Assembly (NCBI GenBank): GCA_016735355.1
Contig: JAERRQ010000255.1
Coordinates: 1-5,408, forward strand
Length of the DNA: 5,408 nt
Reading direction: 5' to 3'
Source of the DNA: Desulfobacterales bacterium
GTDB taxonomy: Bacteria; Desulfobacterota; Desulfobacteria; Desulfobacterales; BuS5
Notes under the pieces: model-generated
What the model was told of the DNA's origin: nothing
The model's database searches: none
The model's input: only the letters and a program-made list of their open reading frames with translations
Shown here: positions 1 through 5,408 of the stretch, in pieces
Layout of the letters: each line of letters starts with the position of its first letter
Position numbering within the stretch: the stretch's first letter is position 1
Program-made: the position numbers and the translations under genes

Positions 1-7
1 CAAAATT

Positions 8-850
8 ATGGAACTTAGAAAAGCTATAGAAAAAGCAAAACAGGAACGTGAACGAACAGGATCAACATCCCAGCAAAACAAGGCTCAAGCACCAGTACAC
101 CAGGCCGTGGAGAAAAATACGGAATGGACTCAGCCGGATTATATTGAATCAAAATCAGCCCGACTCGATACGATTAAAGCGGAAGAAAACAAGTGTGCAG
201 CTCTTTTTGCGGATTCAGTTGCCATTAATTATTACAAGGTGCTGAAAACCCGGATACAGCATTGCATGAAGGCCAACGGATGGAACACAATCATGATAAC
301 CAGCGTCAATCCGGGTGAAGGTAAAACCCTCACTTCCATCAACCTTGCTATTACCATGGCCAGGGAATTCAATCAGACCGTACTCCTTGTAGATACTGAT
401 TTACACCATCAAAATATTCATAAATATCTGGGGGTTTCCAGCAATATTGGGCTGATAGATTATCTTGAAAATAACACACCCCTCAAGGAACTGATTATAT
501 GGCCGGGAATTGACAAATTGACCTTTATCTCCGGTGGCAAAAAAGTACTGGAAAGCAGCGAACTCCTTGGATCACCAAAAATGAAAAATCTGGTAGAGGA
601 AATGAAAAAGCGCTACGATGAAAGGTATATCATTTTTGACATGCCCCCTGTACTTGGAAACGCAGATGCCATTACGTTTGCACCAATGGTAGACTGCTCC
701 TTAATGGTGGTCCAAGAGGGAAAGACCGCCATTCAGGACGTAAAAAAAGCGGTGGATCTTCTCCCGCAAAATAACTTTATCGGATATGTTCTGAATAGAC
801 AAACAGCTTCTATTAATAAAAGGATGAAATATGGCTATGGTTATGCCTGA
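8..850 (+). CDS. CpsD-like BY-type tyrosine autokinase (XrtA-associated type)
   Basis: This is a cytoplasmic bacterial tyrosine kinase of the P-loop MinD/ParA-like fold, 280 residues. Such kinases autophosphorylate on a C-terminal tyrosine cluster and partner with a Wzz-type membrane protein to control exopolysaccharide chain length and export. Residues 1-65 are polar and probably disordered. The catalytic core shows Walker A NPGEGKT at 101-107, Walker A' VLLVDTD at 125-131, the family motif ELLGSPKM at 185-192, and Walker B YIIFDMPP at 207-214. The tail ends YGYGYA, with tyrosines at 275, 277 and 279. There is no transmembrane or Wzz domain, so the membrane activator must be a separate protein, presumably encoded to the left. 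The usual arginine after the Walker A' DxD is replaced by histidine (DLHH, 131-134). The neighbouring XrtA-type ATPase suggests a PEP-CTERM/exosortase polysaccharide locus. The ATG at 8 is assumed; only seven bases precede it, no ribosome binding site is visible, and the start could lie outside the window. Confidence 0.88.
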   Translation: MELRKAIEKAKQERERTGSTSQQNKAQAPVHQAVEKNTEWTQPDYIESKSARLDTIKAEENKCAALFADSVAINYYKVLKTRIQHCMKANGWNTIMITSVNPGEGKTLTSINLAITMAREFNQTVLLVDTDLHHQNIHKYLGVSSNIGLIDYLENNTPLKELIIWPGIDKLTFISGGKKVLESSELLGSPKMKNLVEEMKKRYDERYIIFDMPPVLGNADAITFAPMVDCSLMVVQEGKTAIQDVKKAVDLLPQNNFIGYVLNRQTASINKRMKYGYGYA

Positions 851-936
851 CGAACATAGGCGCAAATGGTAATATTCCAACGACCGATAACGCAGTTAAA
901 TCAGGGAACTGGAAGAAAATAATCTATAAAAATCCC

Positions 937-2205
937 TCAATAACGCCTTGCAAACCATTGCATAATCCCCCGTTTTACATCCTGATTTTTTGGATCTTTC
1001 TTTTCCGGTAATTGCAATGTCGGCCTTTCTTCCACGACCTCTTTTTTTATCATATCTGAATACTTTGCGGATAACCGCTTAAATCTTTCATCCAGGGCTG
1101 CATATTCCTTTATAAATTTATCACTATTTTCTCTTTCCCGATCAAGAAGATTCTGCAGCGTGCTGACCATTTCATCGTGGTAACCGTCTTGATTGTATCC
1201 GTTTTGAGCCGCCTGTTTTTTAATAAGCATATTAATTTTTAGCCTGATATCCTGAAGATTAACTTCAAACCTCCGGAACCGCTGTAAAAGTTCCTCATCC
1301 CCCCCCTCCCCTTTCATCGTCGGCGAAATCCCGCCTTTATCTTCATCTTTTTTATCTTCATTGTTTTTATCTTCATGGTTTTTTCTCTCCGGCTCTATAT
1401 AAAATCCTATTCCGCCTTTATCTTCAATAACCCGGTCAATAACTTTTGAGTTTATCTGTTTCAATTCATAACCAAAGCCATAGACCATGGCAGTATCACA
1501 GAACAGGTTTATAATCCTGGGAACCCCCCCGGAATGTGTATAGATTAAATCAACGGCTTCAGGCATGAATATATCAGGACTCCCGCCTGCTTTTTGTAAA
1601 CGGTACGCTATATACTCCCCTGTTTCCTCTCTGGTAAGTGTAGATAAATGATAATTTACGGTAATACGCTGAGCAAGCTGGGCCAGCCTGGGATCTTGAA
1701 GTCTGGCTTTTAATTCGGGCTGTCCCACCAGCATGATCTGTAACAGGATCTGCTCATCCGACTGAAGATTCGACAGCATTCTGACTTCTTCCATAACATC
1801 TATAGCAAGATTCTGCGCCTCGTCTATAATTAGCAAAACCCTGCCGCCATGGGAAAATTTTTCTATCAAAAACCGATACAGCAGATCAAGATTAGCTGTT
1901 TTATCTTTTTGGGAAGTGATTTCAAAATTATCCAGAATAAGGCTGATTAGCTGATCAGATGTAATATTAGTATTGAAAATAACCGCAATATCCACATCCG
2001 GCTCAATCTGATTAAGGATATATCGCACCAGGGTAGTCTTGCCGGTGCCGATCTCCCCGGTCAGGAGGATAAACCCTGTCGCCTCCATCAACCCATATTC
2101 CAGATATGTCAAGGCATCCTGATGTTTTTCACTCCTGTAAAGATACGCGGGATTAGGTACTATATTAAATGGCTTTTCATTCAATTCGTAAAATTTTTCA
2201 TACAT
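937..2205 (-). CDS. XrtA-associated ExeA/GspA-like AAA ATPase with C-terminal extension
   Basis: This is an AAA+ ATPase of the ExeA/GspA-like family that accompanies exosortase A polysaccharide loci; its exact role there is unknown, but assembly or secretion support is likely. It has 422 residues from the ATG at 2205. The N-terminus MYEKFYELNEKPF matches the family signature. Walker A GEIGTGKT is at 50-57, Walker B VLLIIDEAQN at 123-132, GQPELK at 161-166, and the sensor-2 region GGVPRIIN at 226-233. The AAA core ends near residue 260. The following 160 residues are a Lys/Glu/Asp-rich repeat segment (276-292) and stretches likely to form coiled coil (about 304-330 and 345-390), ending in basic ARRY. 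I see no transmembrane helix or peptidoglycan-binding domain, unlike ExeA itself. A TTG two codons upstream (2211) is in frame, but I chose the ATG because family members start at MYE and a GTTGAG-like site sits six bases ahead. It converges with the kinase gene. Two poly-G runs lie inside the gene. Confidence 0.87.
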   Translation of the reverse strand: MYEKFYELNEKPFNIVPNPAYLYRSEKHQDALTYLEYGLMEATGFILLTGEIGTGKTTLVRYILNQIEPDVDIAVIFNTNITSDQLISLILDNFEITSQKDKTANLDLLYRFLIEKFSHGGRVLLIIDEAQNLAIDVMEEVRMLSNLQSDEQILLQIMLVGQPELKARLQDPRLAQLAQRITVNYHLSTLTREETGEYIAYRLQKAGGSPDIFMPEAVDLIYTHSGGVPRIINLFCDTAMVYGFGYELKQINSKVIDRVIEDKGGIGFYIEPERKNHEDKNNEDKKDEDKGGISPTMKGEGGDEELLQRFRRFEVNLQDIRLKINMLIKKQAAQNGYNQDGYHDEMVSTLQNLLDRERENSDKFIKEYAALDERFKRLSAKYSDMIKKEVVEERPTLQLPEKKDPKNQDVKRGIMQWFARRY

Positions 2206-2227
2206 CGGCAACTCAACTTTTACATTA

Positions 2228-2257
2228 TTGACCTTAAATTGTTTTATATGTTATAGA
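2228..2257 (+). promoter_or_regulatory. putative sigma70 promoter for the thiolase gene
   Basis: TTGACC at 2228-2233 (five of six bases match the -35 consensus) is followed by an 18-base spacer and TATAGA at 2252-2257 (four of six). A TG dinucleotide at 2249-2250 makes it an extended -10. The predicted transcript would start near 2264 and carry a leader of about 100 bases. I saw only weak TATAAA-like -10 boxes, without good -35 partners, for the divergent ATPase gene. Confidence 0.42.
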
Positions 2258-2345
2258 TTTTAGTGCTGTTATTTTGTTTAATTTATAAGGCTATTTTTTA
2301 TTATTTAAAAGCTGTAAAGGCAAGTTTATTCTTAAGGATAATTTC

Positions 2346-2353
2346 AAAGGAGG
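2346..2353 (+). promoter_or_regulatory. strong ribosome binding site of the thiolase gene
   Basis: AAAGGAGG lies nine bases before the ATG at 2363. It closely matches the anti-Shine-Dalgarno sequence, fixes the start codon and suggests efficient translation. Confidence 0.8.
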
Positions 2354-2362
2354 GAGTTTAGC

Positions 2363-3649
2363 ATGAAAGACGTGGTAATTGTAAGTGGCTCAAGAACTGC
2401 TATAGGTAGTTTTGGCGGAGGGTTGAAAACAGTTCCGGTCGTTAAATTAGGCTCGTTGGTAATGAAGGATGTTCTTAATCGCGTTGGCCTTAAACCGGTG
2501 CCAAGTGAATTAATGGAGGAGAGCGCTCCGGACAAACTGAAAGGCAGGGGAATTCTTGAGCTTGAAAAAAAAGGTTATGACTGGGACGATTCTGCGGCTC
2601 CTGTAACAATCGACGAAGTTATTATGGGAAATGTGCTGCAGGCCGGTCAGGGTCAGAATACTGCGCGTCAGGCCATGATAAAGGCCGGAATAGTCAAAGA
2701 GACTCCGGCCACGACGATAAACAAGATCTGCGGTTCAGGTCTTAAAGCAATTGCCATGGGAGCAGCATCGATCATGGCCGGCCAGGCTGATATAGTGCTT
2801 GCGGGTGGTCAGGAAGCGATGAGCATGGCGCCCATGGCACTGCCCAAGGCCCGATGGGGGCACAGAATGGAGCTTACCGGTGTCGGCGACATATATGACC
2901 TCATGGTTTTTGACGGGTTGTATGAAATTTTCTACGGATACCATATGGGCCTTACGGCGGAAAATATTGCCGATCTGTACGATATAAGCCGGAAGGAGCA
3001 GGACGAACTCGGTGTGTTGAGCCATAACAGGGCAAGAAAGGCCATTACAGACGGAATTTTTGCCGACGAGATTGTGCCGGTTGTAATCAAAACCCGCAAA
3101 GGTGAAACGGTTTTTGATATTGATGAGCGTCCCATGGATACAAACATGGAGAAAATGGGCAAATTAAGACCGGCCTTTAAAAAAGACGGATCAGTCACAG
3201 CCGGAAATGCATCCGGAATTAATGATGCTGCGGCCGCCGTCCTTTTAATGACTGCTGATAAAGCAAAAGATATGGGGCTTGAGCCTATAGTAAAAATAAA
3301 GGCTTTTGCAGCCGGAGGCATAGACCCTGCTTATATGGGCCTAGGTCCCGTGCCGGCTGTAAGAAAAGTTTTAAAGGCTACTGGGATGACGCTTGATGAT
3401 ATTGATATGATCGAGTTGAATGAAGCCTTTGCATCCCAGGCGATCGGATGCATGCGTGAACTGGGGATCGAAACCGACCGGCCCAATGAGCTGGGAAGCG
3501 GTATTTCTCTCGGCCATCCGATAGGGTGCACAGGTGCCAGGCAGATGGTTACCGGAATGAACCATATGAAACGCAAAGGCTATAGTACCGGCCTGATAAG
3601 CATGTGTATCGGCGGCGGAATGGGCATGGCAATGATAATTGAACGTTAA
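2363..3649 (+). CDS. acetyl-CoA C-acetyltransferase (thiolase II family)
   Basis: This is a cytosolic thiolase, either condensing two acetyl-CoA to acetoacetyl-CoA or cleaving 3-ketoacyl-CoA in beta-oxidation; the direction and chain length cannot be read from sequence. Its 428 residues contain the complete catalytic set: nucleophile Cys123 in NKICGSG, NEAFA at 353-357, His385 in GHPIGCTGAR, and Cys415 in CIGGGMG. From the nucleophile to the end it has about the same length as E. coli AtoB as I recall it (roughly 305 residues). The extra length is an insert of about 35 residues at 44-80, rich in Lys, Glu, Asp and Pro, just before DEVIMGN. I recall a similar insert in thiolases of sulfate-reducing and aromatic-degrading Desulfobacterota. 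No other beta-oxidation gene is adjacent, so the substrate is open; a gene symbol such as atoB or thlA would be a guess. Start supported by a strong ribosome binding site. Confidence 0.93.
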   Translation: MKDVVIVSGSRTAIGSFGGGLKTVPVVKLGSLVMKDVLNRVGLKPVPSELMEESAPDKLKGRGILELEKKGYDWDDSAAPVTIDEVIMGNVLQAGQGQNTARQAMIKAGIVKETPATTINKICGSGLKAIAMGAASIMAGQADIVLAGGQEAMSMAPMALPKARWGHRMELTGVGDIYDLMVFDGLYEIFYGYHMGLTAENIADLYDISRKEQDELGVLSHNRARKAITDGIFADEIVPVVIKTRKGETVFDIDERPMDTNMEKMGKLRPAFKKDGSVTAGNASGINDAAAAVLLMTADKAKDMGLEPIVKIKAFAAGGIDPAYMGLGPVPAVRKVLKATGMTLDDIDMIELNEAFASQAIGCMRELGIETDRPNELGSGISLGHPIGCTGARQMVTGMNHMKRKGYSTGLISMCIGGGMGMAMIIER

Positions 3650-3675
3650 TTATTTTTAAAGGAAACTTATTCATT

Positions 3676-3831
3676 ATGGATATAAGCAGAAAATTAGGTA
3701 TTCTTGTTTTTTTTGTTGTTCCCGCCATAATCGGAGGCGTTATCACTTTCACTCTTTCAGGCAGTTACGCGCCGGTTTTTGTTTATGAAATTATTCTTGT
3801 GTTGGTAGGGCTCGGAATTATCAGTAAGTAA
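3676..3831 (+). CDS. small two-helix membrane protein, unknown function
   Basis: This is a 51-residue reading frame starting MDISRKLG and ending LGIISK. Two hydrophobic stretches, about residues 7-27 and 34-50, are separated by a short SGSYAP turn, as in a hairpin inner-membrane protein. The charged N-terminal SRK favours a cytoplasmic N-terminus. It begins 26 bases after the thiolase stop codon, with AAAGGA at 3658-3663 upstream (12 bases from the ATG, slightly long). The spacing suggests cotranscription with the thiolase gene. I do not recognise a family. Being short it could be spurious, but its consistent hydrophobic pattern, ATG and plausible binding site make a real gene more likely than not. 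No catalytic or binding motif is visible. Confidence 0.55.
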   Translation: MDISRKLGILVFFVVPAIIGGVITFTLSGSYAPVFVYEIILVLVGLGIISK

Positions 3832-3867
3832 GTTCCCCAAGACCCAAGTTGAGCGATTAGCTGTTAG

Positions 3868-3883
3868 CCTTGAAAAATCAAGG
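3868..3883 (+). repeat. inverted repeat with AAAA loop
   Basis: CCTTGA at 3868-3873 and TCAAGG at 3878-3883 are perfect inverted repeats around an AAAA loop. No T-tract follows on the plus strand, so it is not a standard intrinsic terminator. It lies ten bases before the large palindrome in the spacer between the small membrane protein and the AI-2E family gene. Confidence 0.6.
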
Positions 3884-3892
3884 TATTACATC

Positions 3893-3922
3893 AGTAGAGA
3901 CGCGATTAATCGCGTCTCTACT
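3893..3922. repeat. perfect 30-bp intergenic palindrome
   Basis: The left arm AGTAGAGACGCGATT (3893-3907) is followed immediately by its exact reverse complement (3908-3922), with no loop and no mismatch. As RNA it would fold into a long hairpin closing over the central ATTAAT. Its GTAGAGACG/CGTCTCTAC arms resemble dispersed palindromic repeats I recall from cyanobacterial and other genomes. It sits 22 bases before the AI-2E family start codon, in a non-coding spacer. It could be a REP/MITE-like mobile palindrome or a structural regulatory element. Confidence 0.85.
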
Positions 3923-3935
3923 ACCTGAAACGTAT

Positions 3936-3940
3936 GGAGG
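3936..3940 (+). promoter_or_regulatory. ribosome binding site deciding the AI-2E family start
   Basis: GGAGG lies four bases before the ATG at 3945. It supports that ATG over the in-frame TTG at 3870, which has no upstream Shine-Dalgarno sequence and would force translation through the 30-bp palindrome. Confidence 0.7.
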
Positions 3941-3944
3941 CAAA

Positions 3945-5039
3945 ATGGGCTGCGGTTCTTCCCGTGATTCGATATTCTGGTTTTTCCTGGTTCTCTTTAT
4001 TATATCAATCTATCTTATCAGCATTCTATTTTGGCCTTTTTTTTCAGTAATAATCCTAGGCGCCGTAGTGACCGGAGTTTTTAAGCCGGTTTATAAATTT
4101 ATAAAAAAAGGAACCAGACCATCTTTTGCGTCACTTCTGACATGTAGCATGATATTCATGATATTGTTTGTGCCGATAGCATTTTTCGGAAGCGCCCTTT
4201 CCAAAGAGGCTTATGATCTATATCTTACAGCCAAAAGCGCTGTATTAAACGATGAGATCAAAACTTTTCTTGCAGACAACAGGGTACTGGAAAGAGCCAA
4301 TAGTTTTCTGTCCAATTTCAATCTTGAATTAAGCGCAGATGATTTAAACAAAGCAATTGCAGAAACAGCCAAAATAACAGGCTTTTTTCTATATGAACAG
4401 ATCCGGGCAATCGCGTCAAACATGGCAGGGCTTGCCATTAACTTCTGCTTTATGCTGCTTGTGATCTATTTTTTGCTACTGGATGGCGATGACTTTCTTG
4501 CTTTTATAATCGATCTTTCGCCATTGCCTAAAGAGCAGAATGAGCAACTTGTATCAAAATTTAAAGATATGGCTGGCGCCATTCTCATAGGAAACGGATT
4601 ATGCGGATTGATCCAGGGCTTGCTGGGCGGTGTTGTTTTTGCATTTTTCGGCCTTAAATCTCCATTTTTGTGGGGCGTTATAATGGGATTGCTGGCATTT
4701 CTGCCTATTTTGGGAATTGGACTAGTCTTCATCCCGGCAGCCGGAATTCTTTTGTTAAACGGACGCGTGGGGGCCGGAATATTTTTTATTATCTTTTACC
4801 TGATCCTTTCAAGCTTCATAGAATATCTTTTTAAACCGCGCCTGGTGGGAAAACGTGTAAAAATGCACACCCTGCTGGTTTTCCTGGCAATAATCGGCGG
4901 TCTGCAATTATTCGGCATCCTGGGAATCATTTACGGACCTCTTGTAGTTACCGCGTTTCTAACGTTGACCGATATCTATAGAACCAATTACCAGAAAATT
5001 ATAGAATCCGGCGGATCGAAAGCCGCTCCTCCCCTATAA
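3945..5039 (+). CDS. AI-2E/PerM family membrane transporter
   Basis: This is an inner-membrane protein of the AI-2E (PerM/YdiK/TqsA) family. Members are proposed exporters of small molecules, autoinducer-2 or sodium in exchange for protons, and the substrate is unassigned here. From the ATG it has 364 residues, normal for the family. Hydrophobic helices lie near 10-30, 31-46, 61-82, 157-180, 212-237, 240-258, 259-272, 275-297 and 310-345. The soluble segment at about 84-155 is the usual extramembrane insertion. Family motifs are YFLLLDGDDF (175-184), FLPILGIGLVFIPA (252-265), and KPRLVGKRVKMH (297-308) followed by the Gly-rich GGLQLFGILG and GPL. I start it at 3945 because GGAGG precedes it and the N-terminus then matches family length. 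The upstream in-frame extension to TTG 3870 reads through the palindrome and is probably not protein. It may be read from the thiolase transcript or from its own promoter; I see no clear promoter. Confidence 0.88.
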   Translation: MGCGSSRDSIFWFFLVLFIISIYLISILFWPFFSVIILGAVVTGVFKPVYKFIKKGTRPSFASLLTCSMIFMILFVPIAFFGSALSKEAYDLYLTAKSAVLNDEIKTFLADNRVLERANSFLSNFNLELSADDLNKAIAETAKITGFFLYEQIRAIASNMAGLAINFCFMLLVIYFLLLDGDDFLAFIIDLSPLPKEQNEQLVSKFKDMAGAILIGNGLCGLIQGLLGGVVFAFFGLKSPFLWGVIMGLLAFLPILGIGLVFIPAAGILLLNGRVGAGIFFIIFYLILSSFIEYLFKPRLVGKRVKMHTLLVFLAIIGGLQLFGILGIIYGPLVVTAFLTLTDIYRTNYQKIIESGGSKAAPPL

Positions 5040-5087
5040 ATTTTCAAATAATGACCTGATTTTAAAATTTGGCACAAAAATATAGGA

Positions 5088-5106
5088 AAACCCTGAAAAA
5101 GGGTTT
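5088..5106 (+). other. stem-loop after the AI-2E family gene
   Basis: AAACCC at 5088-5093 and GGGTTT at 5101-5106 are perfect inverted repeats around the loop TGAAAAA. It lies 48 bases past the AI-2E family stop codon. No T-run follows, so a terminator role is weak. The right arm overlaps the TTGACA hexamer at 5105-5110. Confidence 0.3.
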
Positions 5107-5139
5107 GACAGACAGGGTATTGGCACGATGAATCGTACC
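5105..5139 (+). promoter_or_regulatory. possible gyrA promoter -35 box and operator-like dyad
   Basis: A perfect -35 hexamer TTGACA (5105-5110) is seen, but the hexamer 17 bases downstream (ATGAAT, 5128-5133) is a poor -10. An 18-base near-palindrome, GGCACGATGAATCGTACC at 5122-5139, covers that position with a single mismatched pair. This could be a repressor site over a weak promoter, or chance symmetry. Confidence 0.3.
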
Positions 5140-5154
5140 CTCACTGTTCAAATC

Positions 5155-5178
5155 TATATAACCATTAATTGTTTTATA
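5155..5178. promoter_or_regulatory. 24-base imperfect palindrome upstream of gyrA
   Basis: The arms TATATAACCATT (5155-5166) and AATTGTTTTATA (5167-5178) pair at ten of twelve positions around a central ATTAAT. The site ends 17 bases before the gyrA start, where an operator or a supercoiling-sensitive promoter element could act. TATATA/TATAAC within the left arm could also serve as a -10. AT-richness raises the chance of accidental symmetry. Confidence 0.3.
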
Positions 5179-5195
5179 TGAAATACTGAGAAATT

Positions 5196-5408
5196 ATGAT
5201 TCAACCGGAAAAAAAACATACTATCGGCATTGAGACCGAGATGAAAAAATCTTATCTCGAATATGCCATGAGCGTTATTATCGGCCGGGCCCTTCCTGAT
5301 ATTCGGGACGGGCTTAAACCTGTTCACAGACGTGTGCTGTTTGCCATGCATGAGCTCAAGAACGACTGGAACAAACCTTATAAAAAATCAGCCCGTATTG
5401 TTGGTGAT
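5196..5408 (+). CDS. gyrA: DNA gyrase subunit A, N-terminal fragment (cut by window edge)
   Basis: The A subunit of DNA gyrase (GyrA2GyrB2) makes and reseals the double-strand break during ATP-driven negative supercoiling. Only the first 71 residues are present; the frame is open at the window edge. [21 protein letters not shown] at about 19-39, then [11 protein letters not shown] and [15 protein letters not shown], are near-identical to the start of known GyrA proteins, offset by one residue from E. coli numbering. The [10 protein letters not shown] segment favours GyrA over ParC. The catalytic tyrosine and the core of the quinolone-resistance region lie beyond the window. The ATG at 5196 has only a weak GAG at 5188-5190 ahead. 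The upstream ATG at 5178 runs into a stop after three codons, so 5196 is the best start. gyrB is not adjacent on the left; the preceding gene is the AI-2E family transporter. Confidence 0.93.
   Translation, partial: MIQPEKKHTIGIETEMKKSYLEYAMSVIIGRALPDIRDGLKPVHRRVLFAMHELKNDWNKPYKKSARIVGD

Noticed and set aside
851..936. Possible terminator between the convergent genes (AGGGA at 903-907 and TCCCT at 933-937)
   Set aside because: Only five base pairs with a loop of about 25 bases and no T-tract on either strand; not a credible intrinsic terminator.
2206..2211. TTG start for the ATPase two codons upstream of the ATG
   Set aside because: Family members begin with MYE-like sequence and the ATG at 2205 has better spacing to the GTTGAG-like site.
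2735..3576. Long open frames on the minus strand inside the thiolase gene
   Set aside because: They lie wholly within the thiolase gene, lack ribosome binding sites and give Ser/Pro-rich or Ile-rich translations typical of reverse-frame shadows.
3870..3944. 25-residue N-terminal extension of the AI-2E family protein from a TTG codon
   Set aside because: No ribosome binding site before the TTG, the stretch is mostly the 30-bp palindrome, and a GGAGG sits just before the ATG at 3945.
5209..5216. A8 run near the start of gyrA as a programmed frameshift site
   Set aside because: It encodes an ordinary PEKKH segment in the variable N-terminus and has no downstream stimulatory structure; A runs are common in AT-rich genes.
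1..5408. CRISPR array, tRNA, rRNA, insertion sequence or novel defence system
   Set aside because: I found no regularly spaced repeats, cloverleaf, transposase or toxin-antitoxin-like gene pair; all large frames belong to known families.

Overview
The window fits a moderately AT-rich Gram-negative bacterium, most likely a member of Desulfobacterota (the former Deltaproteobacteria). The evidence is a thiolase with an N-terminal insert that I recall from sulfate-reducer and anaerobic fatty-acid-oxidiser relatives, together with two proteins of the exosortase A (XrtA)/PEP-CTERM exopolysaccharide type. This placement is inference; there is no rRNA or other phylogenetic marker beyond the first 71 codons of gyrA.

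Layout. Positions 8-850 (+) hold a stand-alone cytoplasmic BY-type tyrosine kinase of the CpsD/XrtA-associated kind. Positions 937-2205 (-) hold an ExeA/GspA-like AAA ATPase of the XrtA-associated kind, with an unusual charged and probably coiled-coil C-terminal extension. The two genes converge with about 86 bases between them and no convincing terminator. A divergent, AT-rich intergenic region (2206-2362) carries a plausible sigma70 promoter for a complete thiolase gene (2363-3649, +). A 51-residue two-helix membrane protein (3676-3831, +) follows closely. A short spacer then holds two back-to-back inverted repeats, including a perfect 30-bp palindrome. An AI-2E/PerM family membrane protein (3945-5039, +) comes next. 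The last intergenic region (5040-5195) has dyad symmetries upstream of the 5' end of gyrA (5196 to the window edge).

How the genes fit together. The kinase and ATPase probably belong to the edge of an exopolysaccharide/protein-sorting locus lying to the left of the window. The thiolase (acyl-CoA metabolism), AI-2E family protein and gyrA look like ordinary chromosomal genes. I see no defence system, CRISPR array, tRNA, rRNA or insertion sequence. The unusual content is modest: a repeat-expanded ATPase tail with two poly-G tracts, a 35-residue thiolase insert, a perfect intergenic palindrome, a 20-nt motif shared by two intergenic regions, and dyads ahead of gyrA.
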